DNA of 64,000 nt from Fusibacter ferrireducens (lineage in GTDB: Bacteria; Bacillota; Clostridia; Peptostreptococcales; Acidaminobacteraceae): NCBI RefSeq assembly GCF_015352425.1, contig NZ_JADKNH010000018.1:1-64000 (forward strand). Reading direction: 5' to 3'. The position numbers and the translations under genes were made by a program. Each line of letters opens with the position of its first letter. Position 1 is the first letter of the stretch. Below, in pieces: positions 9,838 through 18,993 of this stretch. Below the pieces are notes generated by a model. The model had not been told where the DNA came from and made no database searches. It saw only the letters and a list, made by a program, of their open reading frames with translations.

Positions 9838-11385
9838 TTATAAAGGAATATTGCCATGTTTTTTAGCAGGTCTCGTTTCTCTCTTAGATGCCAACATATC
9901 AAATGCATCTGCAAGTCTTGGTCTTGAAGCCGATGGTTCGATGACATCATCCACAAAACCTCTCTCTGCCGCTTTATATGGCGTTGCAAATTCATCTGTG
10001 TATTCTTGAATCACTCTTGCTCTTGTTGCCACAGGATCTTTGGCTTCTTTGATTTCGCCTCTGAAGATGATGTTAGCAGCACCTTGAGGTCCCATAACTG
10101 CGATCTCTGCTGTTGGCCATGCCAATACAAGGTCTGCGCCTAAGTCTTTAGAACACATTGCTAGGTATGAACCACCATATGCTTTTCTAACGATCAACGA
10201 TACTTTAGGTACAGTTGCTTCAGAATAAGCGTAAAGCATTTTTGCGCCATGTCTGATGATACCACCGTACTCTTGCTCAGTACCTGGTAAGAATCCTGGA
10301 ACGTCAATGATATTTAATAATGGAATATTAAACGCATCACAAGTTCTGATGAAACGAGCGGATTTATCTGAAGCACTTACATCTAAACATCCAGCTAAGA
10401 ACTTAGGTTGATTTGCAATAATACCAACAGATTGGCCATTGATTCTTGCAAAACAAGTAATAATGTTTTTAGCGAAGTATGGTTGATACTCTAAATAATC
10501 ACCATTATCCACAACTGCTTTGATGATATCAAACATATCATAAGGTTTATTTGGATTGTCTGGCATAAGATCATTTAATGATTCAACGATTTCGTTGACA
10601 TCGTGATCACAACCGTATACAGGAGCAGTCTCCATATTGTTTGATGGTAAGAAGCTTAATAATCTTCTAATTTCGAGAATACAGTCTTCATCATTGTTTG
10701 CAATGAATTGAGCAACACCACTTACAGAGTTGTGAGTCATTGCACCACCAAGTGCTTCTGCAGTAACTTCTTCCCCAGTTACTGTTTTAATAACTTGTGG
10801 ACCAGTGATGAACATTTGAGATGTTTTGTCTACCATGAAGATAAAGTCTGTTAATGCTGGTGAATAAACTGCACCACCTGCACAAGGTCCCATGATAGCT
10901 GTGATCTGTGGAATAACGCCTGAAGCTAAAGTGTTTTTGTAGAAGATTTTACCGTATCCGGATAAAGCATCTACTGCTTCTTGAATTCTTGCGCCACCTG
11001 AATCGTTAAGACCTACGATTGGCGCGCCAACTTTCATTGCATTATCCATTGCTTTACAAATTTTTGCTGCATGCATTTCACCGAGTGATCCCCCTACAAC
11101 TGTAAAGTCTTGTGAATATGCATATACAAGTCTGCCGTCTACTTTGCCGTAGCCGATTACAACGCCCTCTGCAGGTGCGTCTACTTTTTCCATGCCGAAA
11201 TTAGTACATCTGTGTTTTACATATGCATCTAATTCAACAAAAGTGCCTTCATCAAAAAGCAAATCTAATCTCTCGCGGGCAGTTAATTTACCTGCATCGT
11301 GTTGCTTATCAATACGTTTAGCACCACCGCCAGCTAGAATCTTAGCTTTTCTCTGTCTTAAATCATCCAATTTATTGATAGACAT
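9838..11385 (-). CDS. mmdA: Methylmalonyl-CoA decarboxylase, carboxytransferase alpha subunit
   Basis: Moves the carboxyl group of (S)-methylmalonyl-CoA to biotin, giving propionyl-CoA. The 515-residue protein has the tandem crotonase-like halves of the acyl-CoA carboxyltransferase family, with KLTARERLDLLFDEG, VVGGSLGEMHAAKICKAMD, NDSGGARIQEAV, GPCAGGAVYSPA, IIDVPGFLPG and GAKMLYAYSEATVPK. The ATG at 11385 is chosen because GGAGG lies seven bases upstream; an extension of 15 codons to 11430 would run back into the stop of mce and lacks such a site. It is 22 bases downstream of the epimerase gene. A biotin-carboxylase gene is absent here, which favours decarboxylase over propionyl-CoA carboxylase. 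Confidence 0.93.
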   Translation of the reverse strand: MSINKLDDLRQRKAKILAGGGAKRIDKQHDAGKLTARERLDLLFDEGTFVELDAYVKHRCTNFGMEKVDAPAEGVVIGYGKVDGRLVYAYSQDFTVVGGSLGEMHAAKICKAMDNAMKVGAPIVGLNDSGGARIQEAVDALSGYGKIFYKNTLASGVIPQITAIMGPCAGGAVYSPALTDFIFMVDKTSQMFITGPQVIKTVTGEEVTAEALGGAMTHNSVSGVAQFIANNDEDCILEIRRLLSFLPSNNMETAPVYGCDHDVNEIVESLNDLMPDNPNKPYDMFDIIKAVVDNGDYLEYQPYFAKNIITCFARINGQSVGIIANQPKFLAGCLDVSASDKSARFIRTCDAFNIPLLNIIDVPGFLPGTEQEYGGIIRHGAKMLYAYSEATVPKVSLIVRKAYGGSYLAMCSKDLGADLVLAWPTAEIAVMGPQGAANIIFRGEIKEAKDPVATRARVIQEYTDEFATPYKAAERGFVDDVIEPSASRPRLADAFDMLASKRETRPAKKHGNIPL

Positions 11386-11407
11386 TTCAAAACCTCCAAG
11401 TTGTGAT

Positions 11408-11812
11408 TTATTTTCTCTCGCATAATTCAACTAAAACTCTGTGTGAACTCTTAGGATGTACAAATGCAATTTTTGCTCCGCCTGCACCATATCTTGGTTT
11501 TTCGTCAATCATTTTCATCCCTTTTGATTGCATGTACTCAATTGCTTCTTCAATATCTTCTACTTTAAAAGCAATATGCTGTATGCCTTCACCATTTTTT
11601 TCGATGAACTTTGCAATTGGACCATCTTCTGATGTTGATTCTAATAATTCTACTTCTGTGTCGCCTACTGGTAGGAAAGCAACTTTTACCTTTTGTTCTT
11701 CAACAACTTCTGAACCTTGTAATTCGAGACCTAAAACATCTTGATAAAACTTGATCGTCTCATCTAAGTTTTTAACTGCAATACCAATGTGATCTACTTT
11801 TAAAGCTTTCAT
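11408..11812 (-). CDS. mce: Methylmalonyl-CoA epimerase
   Basis: Interconverts (R)- and (S)-methylmalonyl-CoA, linking the mutase product to the decarboxylase substrate. The 134-residue glyoxalase/VOC-fold protein shows [37 protein letters not shown] and HRVLVELCE; the expected metal ligands are H8, H79 and E129. GGAGG precedes the ATG. It leads the mce-mmdADCB unit. Confidence 0.93.
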   Translation of the reverse strand: MKALKVDHIGIAVKNLDETIKFYQDVLGLELQGSEVVEEQKVKVAFLPVGDTEVELLESTSEDGPIAKFIEKNGEGIQHIAFKVEDIEEAIEYMQSKGMKMIDEKPRYGAGGAKIAFVHPKSSHRVLVELCERK

Positions 11813-12087
11813 AAAAACCTCCGTTAGTTAAGTTGATTTTAACAACATCTCTGTTTTTTGTAAATAAATTAAATAAATACTTTCGCACATATACCTTATT
11901 TAAAATAAGCATTTAGTGCTTTTTCGAATTCTAAATAATGTATAGTTTCACTTTCTTCTTATTTCGTCACTTGCAAATGTCATGTGCAAAATAGAATGCT
12001 CTATTGTTATCTCGAACGCGATCAGTATATTCTGAACGCCATAAGAATCAAATTTAGCGGTTTTATAAATACACTATAATTTGTTCG
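11813..12087. other. Intergenic region before the mce-mmd unit
   Basis: 275 AT-rich bases between meaB and mce. It should contain the mce promoter, but I find no convincing -35/-10 pair. A 15-bp AT palindrome (CTTATTT and AAATAAG arms) lies at 11895-11909. No small gene with a ribosome binding site is seen. Confidence 0.4.
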
Positions 12088-13032
12088 CTACTTTAATAAT
12101 ACATCCATTTTTCCTAAAATTTCTTCCACAACTGAATACGGATCCACTTGACGTTTCACGATTTTTTCAGAGTAAAAATCCAATATTTCTTCCCGATTGG
12201 ATTTGTCTAGAATTGCTTTTTCAACCCGCTCTTTTACAAGCCCTACCACTTCACTCTTTGCATTTTCAGTTCTGCGTTTTTCAAACTTTCCGCTGGTAAC
12301 CATATGCGTTTTATGTTCGTGGATGGCTTCTAGTAGTTCCTCTATTCCCTGATTTTCAACAGCAACAACCATTTTTACTGGTGGTCTCCACTCAGCATCT
12401 TTATTAAAGTCAAGCATCATGTCTATTTCTCTAGCCGTTCTTTTAGCCCCATCACGGTCTGATTTGTTGACTGCAAAAACATCTCCAATTTCCATGACGC
12501 CTGCTTTTATTGCCTGAATATCATCACCTAAACCCGGTACCATAACCATTAAAGTGGTATCGCAGTTTTTAACAATATCTATCTCCGATTGACCGACGCC
12601 AACTGTTTCCACAAAAATATAATCTGATCCATAAATATCTAAAACTTTAACTGCTGCACTCGTCGCTTCAGAAATACCGCCTAAATGCCCTCTAGCGCCC
12701 ATACTTCTTATGAACACTCCAGAATCTAAATTGAGGTCATTCATTCTTACACGGTCACCTAAAATCGCGCCACCTGTAAAAGGAGATGTCGGATCTACGG
12801 CAATGATTGCAACGGTCTTACCTTGTTTTCTCAAAGCTTTTGCCAGTTTGTCTGTTAGAGTACTTTTACCCGCACCTGGAGGACCAGTGATACCCACAAT
12901 ATAGGCATTACCACTTTTTGAATACAATCTCTTAAGAATTTCTAAAGCCTCTTGGTCTTTATTTTCTATAAGTGTAATCAGTCTTGCAGCAGCCCTTTTG
13001 TCTTTCTCTAAAATACGTTTTTCGATATCCAT
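12088..13032 (-). CDS. meaB: Methylmalonyl-CoA mutase GTPase chaperone (MeaB/ArgK family)
   Basis: P-loop GTPase that protects and reloads adenosylcobalamin in the mutase. The protein (about 314 residues) shows Walker A GITGPPGAGKSTLTDK, VDPTSPFTGGAILGDRVRM, the switch region ETVGVGQSEIDI, and NKSDRDGA for guanine recognition. Start chosen at ATG 13032, where AGGAG stands seven bases upstream, rather than at 13056. It lies after mcmA-mcmB, but a strong hairpin at 13090-13124 separates it from them. Confidence 0.94.
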   Translation of the reverse strand: MDIEKRILEKDKRAAARLITLIENKDQEALEILKRLYSKSGNAYIVGITGPPGAGKSTLTDKLAKALRKQGKTVAIIAVDPTSPFTGGAILGDRVRMNDLNLDSGVFIRSMGARGHLGGISEATSAAVKVLDIYGSDYIFVETVGVGQSEIDIVKNCDTTLMVMVPGLGDDIQAIKAGVMEIGDVFAVNKSDRDGAKRTAREIDMMLDFNKDAEWRPPVKMVVAVENQGIEELLEAIHEHKTHMVTSGKFEKRRTENAKSEVVGLVKERVEKAILDKSNREEILDFYSEKIVKRQVDPYSVVEEILGKMDVLLK

Positions 13033-13089
13033 AGCGACTCCTATATCTTTTATCATTTGTTGAATGTCTACCTATTATTAAAGATATCC

Positions 13090-13124
13090 AAAATTCAGTG
13101 AGGTGTGGCACCTCACTGAATTTT
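13090..13124 (-). terminator. Strong hairpin between mcmB and meaB
   Basis: Perfect 16-bp inverted repeat, AAAATTCAGTGAGGTG (13090-13105) with its complement at 13109-13124 and a three-base loop, six bases after the mcmB stop. It should end or strongly reduce transcription from mcmAB into meaB, or protect the 3' end of the mcmAB message. Confidence 0.85.
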
Positions 13125-13129
13125 AGTAT

Positions 13130-13528
13130 TTATGCTCTTTTAATATTTGCTCTGATGTAGTCAATCGTAACTTGAGTTGGAGTTCCCGGTGTAAACACTT
13201 CTGATATGCCACTTGCCTTTAAGCCTGGGATATCTTCGTCAGGAATAACGCCACCGCCAACAATTAGTATATCTTCTGCATTTTCTGCTTTAATCAGCGA
13301 CGCAACCTTTGGCAACAAAGTATTGTGTGCACCAGATAAAATACTGAGTGCAATGCAATCAACATCTTCTTGAATTGCAGCGTTTACAATTTGTTCAGGT
13401 GTTTGGCGAAGTCCTGTATAAATAACTTCCATACCTGCATCTCTCAATGCTCTTGCGATAACTTTTGCGCCTCTATCATGTCCATCTAATCCTGGTTTAG
13501 CAACTAAAACTCTAATTGGTCTATCCAT
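13130..13528 (-). CDS. mcmB: Methylmalonyl-CoA mutase, cobalamin-binding small subunit
   Basis: C-terminal B12-binding domain of the mutase as a separate 132-residue polypeptide. It carries the base-off motif [10 protein letters not shown], in which H17 is the lower axial ligand of cobalamin, the SILSGAH strand and loop, and the [14 protein letters not shown] segment. It follows mcmA by 27 bases and is presumably made in equal amounts. Confidence 0.95.
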   Translation of the reverse strand: MDRPIRVLVAKPGLDGHDRGAKVIARALRDAGMEVIYTGLRQTPEQIVNAAIQEDVDCIALSILSGAHNTLLPKVASLIKAENAEDILIVGGGVIPDEDIPGLKASGISEVFTPGTPTQVTIDYIRANIKRA

Positions 13529-13555
13529 TTTAATCCTCCTAAATATCCATCAAAA

Positions 13556-15232
13556 TTAAAGATTTACTGATTGTTGGTATTCACCAAACACTTCTCTCAT
13601 AACACCACAAATTTCCCCTAATGTACCATAGCTTCTTACTGCTTCAAGGATAAATGGCATAACGTTTTCAGTACCTTCACATGCTGTTCTAAGTGCAGCT
13701 AATGCAGCATCCACTCTTGCATTATCTCTTTCAGCTCTCAATTTAACAAGGTTGGCTTTTTGCATTTCACCTACTGAAGGATCAACTCGGAGTAAGCCTT
13801 TTGGTGCTTCTTCTTCGATTTGATATTTGTTCATACCAACAACGATAATCTCTCCTGTTTCAACTTTCTTTTGATAGTCGTAAGAAGCATCCATGATTTC
13901 TTGTTGAATGTATCCCATATCAATTGCTTTTGGAGCGCCACCGATTTCATCAATTTTCTTGATGTATTCCATAGCTTGGTCTTCAATTTCTTTCGTTTTT
14001 GCTTCAATATAGTAAGAACCTGCTAATGGATCAACCACATCTGTAACACCACTTTCGTTGGCGATGATTTGTTGTGTTCTAAGAGCAACTCTTACAGATG
14101 CTTCAGTTGGCAACGCAAGTGCCTCATCTTTAGAGTTAGTATGAAGTGATTGAGTGCCACCAAGAACTGCTGCAAGTGTTTGAACTGCAACTCTTACGAT
14201 GTTGTTGTCAGGTTGTTGAGCAGTTAATGTAGAACCACCTGTTTGTGTATGGAACTTAAGTGCCATAGACTTAGGATTTTTAGCGCCAAATCTTTCTTTC
14301 ATAATTTTAGCCCATAATCTTCTTGCCGCTCTATATTTAGAAACTTCTTCTAATAAATCATTATGTGCATTGAAGAAGAATGACAATCTAGGTGCAAAAG
14401 TATCCACATCAAGACCTGCTTTGATTGCCGCTTCTACGTATGCGATACCATCTGCTAATGTGAAACCAACTTCTTGAGCCGCAGTAGAACCCGCTTCTCT
14501 AATATGGTAGCCTGAAATAGAAATTGTATTCCATAGCGGTACATCTTTTGAACAGAATTCAAAGATATCTGTGATCAATCTCATAGACGGCTCTGTTGGG
14601 AAGATGTAAGTACCTCTAGCAATGTACTCTTTTAAAATATCATTTTGGATTGTACCTCTTAATTTATCAGAAGGAACACCTTGCTTTTCTGCAACAGCAA
14701 TGTACATTGCAAGTAGCACAGATGCAGGTGCATTGATTGTCATAGAAGTAGAAACTTTATCTAGTGGAATGCCATCAAATAAGATTTCCATATCTGCTAA
14801 TGAGTCAATTGCAACACCAACTTTACCAACTTCACCTTCAGATAAAGAATGATCTGAGTCGTAACCAATTTGGGTTGGAAGGTCAAATGCTACGGACAAA
14901 CCGCTTGAACCTTGCTCAACAAGATATTTGTATCTTTGGTTTGATTCTTGTGCAGTTGCAAAACCTGCATACATTCTCATTGTCCAGAATTTTCCTCTGT
15001 ACATTGTGTTTTGAACACCACGAGTATATGGGAACTGACCTGGTAATCCTAAGTCGTTCATGTAATCCATATCTTCAATATCAGCTGGTGTGTAGTATCT
15101 CTTTACTGGAGAACCTGATCCTGTTGTAAATTCAGCTTTACGTTCAGGACGTTTTTGCAAGCTTTCTTGCGTTTTCGCATTTTCTTTCTCTACTGCTTCT
15201 TTTAAAATAGAAATTTGATCCTTGTTAAACAT
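13556..15232 (-). CDS. mcmA: Methylmalonyl-CoA mutase, catalytic large subunit
   Basis: Adenosylcobalamin-dependent TIM-barrel subunit that interconverts succinyl-CoA and (R)-methylmalonyl-CoA. The 558-residue sequence has [78 protein letters not shown] (including the catalytic His region) and [20 protein letters not shown]. The length matches the split mutases of anaerobes and archaea, in which the B12 domain is a second gene (here mcmB). The related isobutyryl-CoA mutase has a similar layout; epimerase and decarboxylase next door favour methylmalonyl-CoA. Confidence 0.95.
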   Translation of the reverse strand: MFNKDQISILKEAVEKENAKTQESLQKRPERKAEFTTGSGSPVKRYYTPADIEDMDYMNDLGLPGQFPYTRGVQNTMYRGKFWTMRMYAGFATAQESNQRYKYLVEQGSSGLSVAFDLPTQIGYDSDHSLSEGEVGKVGVAIDSLADMEILFDGIPLDKVSTSMTINAPASVLLAMYIAVAEKQGVPSDKLRGTIQNDILKEYIARGTYIFPTEPSMRLITDIFEFCSKDVPLWNTISISGYHIREAGSTAAQEVGFTLADGIAYVEAAIKAGLDVDTFAPRLSFFFNAHNDLLEEVSKYRAARRLWAKIMKERFGAKNPKSMALKFHTQTGGSTLTAQQPDNNIVRVAVQTLAAVLGGTQSLHTNSKDEALALPTEASVRVALRTQQIIANESGVTDVVDPLAGSYYIEAKTKEIEDQAMEYIKKIDEIGGAPKAIDMGYIQQEIMDASYDYQKKVETGEIIVVGMNKYQIEEEAPKGLLRVDPSVGEMQKANLVKLRAERDNARVDAALAALRTACEGTENVMPFILEAVRSYGTLGEICGVMREVFGEYQQSVNL

Positions 15233-15275
15233 CTTTTTAAATCCTCCTTATCATGACCGCAATATGGCATTAACC

Positions 15276-15303
15276 TCTATAACAATACCATAAATCATGT
15301 CAA
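15276..15303 (-). promoter_or_regulatory. Promoter of mcmA-mcmB
   Basis: On the minus strand TTGACA (15298-15303), 16-base spacer, TATAGA (15276-15281), 43 bases before the mcmA ATG. Confidence 0.6.
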
Positions 15304-15320
15304 ATTTCATTGTTTTTATC

Positions 15321-15340
15321 AAAGTATAATTGTATACTTT
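15321..15340. promoter_or_regulatory. Inverted repeat upstream of the mcmA promoter
   Basis: Perfect 8-bp inverted repeat AAAGTATA-N4-TATACTTT, 17 bases upstream of the -35 element on the minus strand. Its position suits an activator or repressor site; no U-run, so not a terminator. Confidence 0.5.
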
Positions 15341-15363
15341 TCCAACCATTTAATTAAAATTAC

Positions 15364-16860
15364 CTATTTCTTCATTGAACCCGTTGCAAGAAATCTTGCA
15401 TGCCATGAAAGTGCTTCATCCATGAGATGACTTTCATGTTTGAACTTTGTTTGCTCAGCTCTGTCCAAATAATCTGTTAGCATTTCTTTGTAATCCGGAT
15501 GCGCACAGTTTTCTATAATGGCTCTAGCACGTTCTCTCGGAGAGAGCCCTCTTAGGTCAGCCAGACCTTGCTCTGTTACCACAACTTGAACATCGTGTTC
15601 CGTATGATCCACATGTGATGCCATTGGGACTATAGAAGATATATCCCCATTTTTAGCATTTGAAACCGTTGTAAATATAGAAATATAGGCATTTCTAGTA
15701 TAATCTCCTGATCCACCAAGACCATTCATCATTCTAGACCCCATAATATTAGTAGAATTAACATGTCCATATATATCAATTTCAATTGCCGTATTGATAG
15801 AGATGACGCCTAATCTTCTTGCAACTTCTGGATTATTGCTAATTTCCATTGGTCTCAATACACAGTATTTGGCATAATGCGCCATGTTTTCGTTAAGTCT
15901 CTTCAACCCTTCTTCTGAAGGTGTAAAGGAAGTTCCAGATGCAACCGTCACCTTACCAGCATCGATTAAATCAAACATAGAGTCCTGAATAACTTCCGTA
16001 TAGCAAGTGAGATTTGTAAAGTTCGAATCCACTAAACCACCTAAAACTGCATTTGCAACTGAGCCAACACCAGATTGAAGCGGCAATAAGTTTTCTGGCA
16101 ATCTGCCTGCTTCAACTTCATTTTCTAAAAATTTGATAATATGTTGTGAGATTTTTCTTGAATCCTCATCTATAGCACCAAGCGGTCTCACTTTGTCTGT
16201 AATATCAGTTTCTACAATTGCCACGATTTTAGCAGGATCACATGGAATGTAAGTTGTTCCTATGCGATCGCCTGATTTAGTAATTGGAATAGGCTCTCTG
16301 AACGGCGGTTGTTGTGTCATATAAATATCGTGAACGCCTTCTAGATGCATAGATTGAGATGTGTTGATTTCAACGATAACTTTCTTTGCATTTTTAACAG
16401 CTTGTGGTGATACGCCCACTGATGTTGATGGAATGATACCGCCATCAGCATTGATTGCAATCGCTTCAACGATCGCTATATCTATATCACCGAAGAAACC
16501 ATAGTCCATATATTGTGATACATGGCTTAGATGCATATCAGCATATTTTACTTCACCATTGTTAATTGCATTTCTCATATTCGAATTCGTTTGATACGGG
16601 AATCTTCTTTTGATCACCCCTGCATCTGTCAGCGCACCGTCAAGCTCAGGACCCACAGATGCACCTGTAATCAATGTTATTTCAATTTTTTCACCATTTT
16701 TTGCGCGTTCAGCCAAAGCGAGCGGCACTGCCTTTGGATATCCTGAAGGTGTAAAACCGCTTGTTGCTACGGTATCACCATCATTGATAAATTTTGCTGC
16801 GGCTTCAGCCGTTGTCACTTTTGATAATAAAGCTTCACTTCTTATGCGCTCATTAGCCAT
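15364..16860 (-). CDS. Acetyl-CoA hydrolase/transferase family CoA transferase
   Basis: Class I CoA transferase of the Cat1/ScpC group, which swaps CoA between succinate and short acyl-CoAs such as propionyl-CoA. The 498-residue protein shows GDTVATSGFTPSGYPKAVPL, ITLITGASVGPELDGAL, INTAIEIDIYGHVNS (containing the Glu expected to form the CoA thioester) and MNGLGGSGDYTRNA. AGGAGG precedes the ATG. Its place directly upstream of the mutase genes suggests propionyl-CoA:succinate CoA transfer, closing the Wood-Werkman-type cycle; acetyl-CoA or butyryl-CoA use cannot be excluded. Confidence 0.9.
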   Translation of the reverse strand: MANERIRSEALLSKVTTAEAAAKFINDGDTVATSGFTPSGYPKAVPLALAERAKNGEKIEITLITGASVGPELDGALTDAGVIKRRFPYQTNSNMRNAINNGEVKYADMHLSHVSQYMDYGFFGDIDIAIVEAIAINADGGIIPSTSVGVSPQAVKNAKKVIVEINTSQSMHLEGVHDIYMTQQPPFREPIPITKSGDRIGTTYIPCDPAKIVAIVETDITDKVRPLGAIDEDSRKISQHIIKFLENEVEAGRLPENLLPLQSGVGSVANAVLGGLVDSNFTNLTCYTEVIQDSMFDLIDAGKVTVASGTSFTPSEEGLKRLNENMAHYAKYCVLRPMEISNNPEVARRLGVISINTAIEIDIYGHVNSTNIMGSRMMNGLGGSGDYTRNAYISIFTTVSNAKNGDISSIVPMASHVDHTEHDVQVVVTEQGLADLRGLSPRERARAIIENCAHPDYKEMLTDYLDRAEQTKFKHESHLMDEALSWHARFLATGSMKK

Positions 16861-16896
16861 AATTATGCCTCCTAAACTTACTTTTGTTTTATCAGC

Positions 16897-16926
16897 AGTA
16901 TGCTCAAATGATCATTTTAAATGCAA
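16897..16926 (-). promoter_or_regulatory. Probable promoter of the CoA transferase gene with internal palindrome
   Basis: On the minus strand TTGCAT (16921-16926), 18-base spacer, CATACT (16897-16902), 37 bases before the ATG. The spacer contains a perfect 12-bp palindrome AAATGATCATTT (16906-16917), a likely operator. Confidence 0.5.
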
Positions 16927-16930
16927 AATC

Positions 16931-16975
16931 ACATACTCTATTTTCATATACTCTATTTTCACATACTCTATTTAA
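16931..16975. repeat. Three tandem 15-bp direct repeats upstream of the CoA transferase promoter
   Basis: Three back-to-back 15-mers at 16931, 16946 and 16961: ACATACTCTATTTTC, ATATACTCTATTTTC and ACATACTCTATTTAA. They begin four bases upstream of the -35 hexamer, as expected for an array of regulator sites. A partial related string (TATGCTCTAATACTC) follows at about 16986-17000. Confidence 0.85.
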
Positions 16976-17023
16976 GATTAAGTATTATGCTCTAATACTC
17001 ATATACTTCCAATCCATAAAAAC

Positions 17024-17069
17024 AAAAAAACCAAATAACCATCTTTTATTTAAAAGATTGGCTATTTGG
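17024..17069 (-). terminator. Terminator after the DUF3870 gene
   Basis: Stem of CCAAATAACCATCTTTT (17031-17047) with AAAAGATTGGCTATTTGG (17052-17069), followed on the minus strand by seven T. A smaller 9-bp hairpin lies at 17089-17111. Confidence 0.85.
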
Positions 17070-17170
17070 CTCAACATTACTAGTTCTTGAGATAAAAGGT
17101 TTTTTTATCTCGCTTAGCAAAATGGATCAATACCCTCTAAACACTATTTAATTTCAAATTTGCACTCGAA

Positions 17171-17506
17171 TTAATCTTCGTTGTAGTCTTCACCACTTTC
17201 ACAAATTTGCTTGTATTTTTCAGCGCAAGTTTTTACAGCGGATATAATCGCTTTTCTCGCACTACCATAATAATGCTTTTTGAATTTTTTTTCAATAGTT
17301 TCTATATCATTTACATTCGTACCCACTAAAATTTTTTTTACAAACCCTTTCGCGAGTTCTGTTGCAAGTGAACAATCCGAATCTATGATAACACCTGAAT
17401 TTCTCTCTATAATCAAGCCTACCGCAATAACTGAGTACAGTTCTTTAGCAGTTATTCCCTGAGGAAGCTTAGCATAACCTGTAATCAGAATTTCATTTGT
17501 GTCCAT
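17171..17506 (-). CDS. DUF3870 family protein
   Basis: Small soluble protein of 111 residues, function unknown. It contains ITGYAKLPQGITAKELYSVI, the strand GLIIERNSGVIIDSDCSLAT and the segment FVKKILVGTNVN, the pattern I associate with the DUF3870 family. The conserved Asp/Cys in DSDCS could be functional, but no role is known to me. AGGAGG-like sequence lies before the ATG. It follows the AspT-like carrier gene by 56 bases and is followed by a terminator, so the two probably share a transcript. Confidence 0.75.
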   Translation of the reverse strand: MDTNEILITGYAKLPQGITAKELYSVIAVGLIIERNSGVIIDSDCSLATELAKGFVKKILVGTNVNDIETIEKKFKKHYYGSARKAIISAVKTCAEKYKQICESGEDYNED

Positions 17507-17562
17507 GAAAGACCTCCTAATCTATGACGCTTTTAAGCATATTATATCACATACTCACGCGC

Positions 17563-18933
17563 TTACATAGGTAGGGAGTGAAGAATAATTGTGAATATTA
17601 CCATTCCAAGAAGTGCAAACGGATAAGTCGCACCATATCCTGCCGCTGGATCATCCGAACCCACCGCTTCAACTGCCGCACCAAGACCTGGAGTCGATGT
17701 CATACCACCACAGATCGCACCTGAAAGCATAATCCAATTAATTTTGAAAACATATCTTCCAATGATGTAACCCACCATCATTGCCACAACGCCAACTACT
17801 AATGATACAATTGCAAGATTGATGCCCGGACCCGCCAATGCATCTACCACTGCAAAACCATATCTCAATCCAACGATTGCAAGGAAGAACACAAGGGATA
17901 CTTCTCTTATAACGCCAAGGATTTTGCCATTCATTCTGAAACTGATAAATCCTAATTTGCCAATATAACCTAAGATTAACGAACCGATCAATGCACCGCC
18001 TGTTGCCCCTAAACTAAATTTCCCAAGTCCAATAAAACTTAAATCAAGCGTCAATAGGCCAATCGTATATCCAAAGAAACATGCAAATACAAATCCAATC
18101 ATATCAAAAGAAACTTCTGGAATTTCTTTGCCCGTTTTACCTGCTCGCGCTTCTGACATTTCACGGGTAAATTCCACTTTTTCTTTCTCTACATCTATTC
18201 TAAAGATTTTAGGGAAGAAATTCATCGCAATGATAACGATGAGCACGCCAAATGGATATCCAATGGCATGTCCTACCCCAATGCCTGCTGCAGCATTTTT
18301 AATATATTGAGTTTTTTGTTCTTCTGTCAATGTTGTCACTGTAGCAGGATCTAAATTCTTATCCATTATTTTTATAAATTTTGCTTTTTCTTCTGCTGTC
18401 ATTGCATCAAATTTTTCGATCTCACCATTTGCATGCTTGGTAGCAGTTTCAATTGCCGCAGCAAGTCCCGGTGAACTTGTCAGTGCGCCTGTATAAACAC
18501 CCGATATCTCGTAAGGATTTTGCCCTTTAAATACAAAGGTCATACCATACGTTGCACCAGCGCCTAAAAGTGTAATAATAAATCCCATGACGATAAATTT
18601 AGCGCCATATTTTTTAAGAACGACATTGATGTCTTTTGCTGCAAGTAATCCAACTGCAACAACAAATAATACCAAAAATAAAGTAAAAAATCCTTTGTCA
18701 ACAACGCCTGCTTTTATAAGCGCCGATGCCGACTTGTAAGCTGTATCCTCTTCACCCACTTTTTTTGCAAAGTTTAACATGAACCAGCCTATAGGAAGAC
18801 CAGTAAACAAGGCGCCTGAAGTTCCAAAGTTAAACTTTCCAAACTTAATTTTTCCGAACAGAAGACCCGTAACGACTGTGACGAACATCAAGATAAACGG
18901 ATCCATCAACCACTTCATGTAATCAAAACTCAT
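17563..18933 (-). CDS. AspT/YidE-like membrane exchanger
   Basis: Multispan carrier of about 456 residues with two halves, each ending in the family signature: GALTSSPGLAAAIE (near 149-162) and GGMTSTPGLGAAVEAVG in the C-terminal half. These match the aspartate-alanine exchanger (Asp-Al_Ex) duplication. Start at ATG 18933 rather than 18999, since GGGGC lies upstream and the shorter protein begins at the first membrane segment. Odd feature: about 45 charged residues (roughly 168-213) are inserted after the first signature, before GHAIGYPFGV, and are missing from the second repeat. Substrate unknown; a C4-dicarboxylate or amino-acid exchange would fit the neighbouring fumarase and propionate genes. 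Confidence 0.75.
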   Translation of the reverse strand: MSFDYMKWLMDPFILMFVTVVTGLLFGKIKFGKFNFGTSGALFTGLPIGWFMLNFAKKVGEEDTAYKSASALIKAGVVDKGFFTLFLVLFVVAVGLLAAKDINVVLKKYGAKFIVMGFIITLLGAGATYGMTFVFKGQNPYEISGVYTGALTSSPGLAAAIETATKHANGEIEKFDAMTAEEKAKFIKIMDKNLDPATVTTLTEEQKTQYIKNAAAGIGVGHAIGYPFGVLIVIIAMNFFPKIFRIDVEKEKVEFTREMSEARAGKTGKEIPEVSFDMIGFVFACFFGYTIGLLTLDLSFIGLGKFSLGATGGALIGSLILGYIGKLGFISFRMNGKILGVIREVSLVFFLAIVGLRYGFAVVDALAGPGINLAIVSLVVGVVAMMVGYIIGRYVFKINWIMLSGAICGGMTSTPGLGAAVEAVGSDDPAAGYGATYPFALLGMVIFTIILHSLPM

Positions 18934-18993
18934 AACTTTTTGCCCCTTTTCATTCCATATTTTAGTTAACGAATCTTGAATGCCCCTAGTGCA

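Noticed and set aside
9838-11385. Propionyl-CoA or acetyl-CoA carboxylase assignment for the carboxytransferase
   Set aside because: No biotin carboxylase gene is present, while beta and delta membrane subunits of a Na+-pumping decarboxylase follow directly.
11813-12087. Possible B12 riboswitch before the methylmalonyl-CoA genes
   Set aside because: No B12-box or the length needed; only AT-rich sequence and a short palindrome are seen.
16931-16975. Tandem repeats considered as a CRISPR array
   Set aside because: Repeats are 15 bp with no spacers and there are no cas genes.
17089-17111. GAGATAAAA/TTTTATCTC hairpin as a second terminator
   Set aside because: Weak AT stem with no clear U-run after it on the minus strand; the neighbouring 17024-17069 hairpin explains termination.
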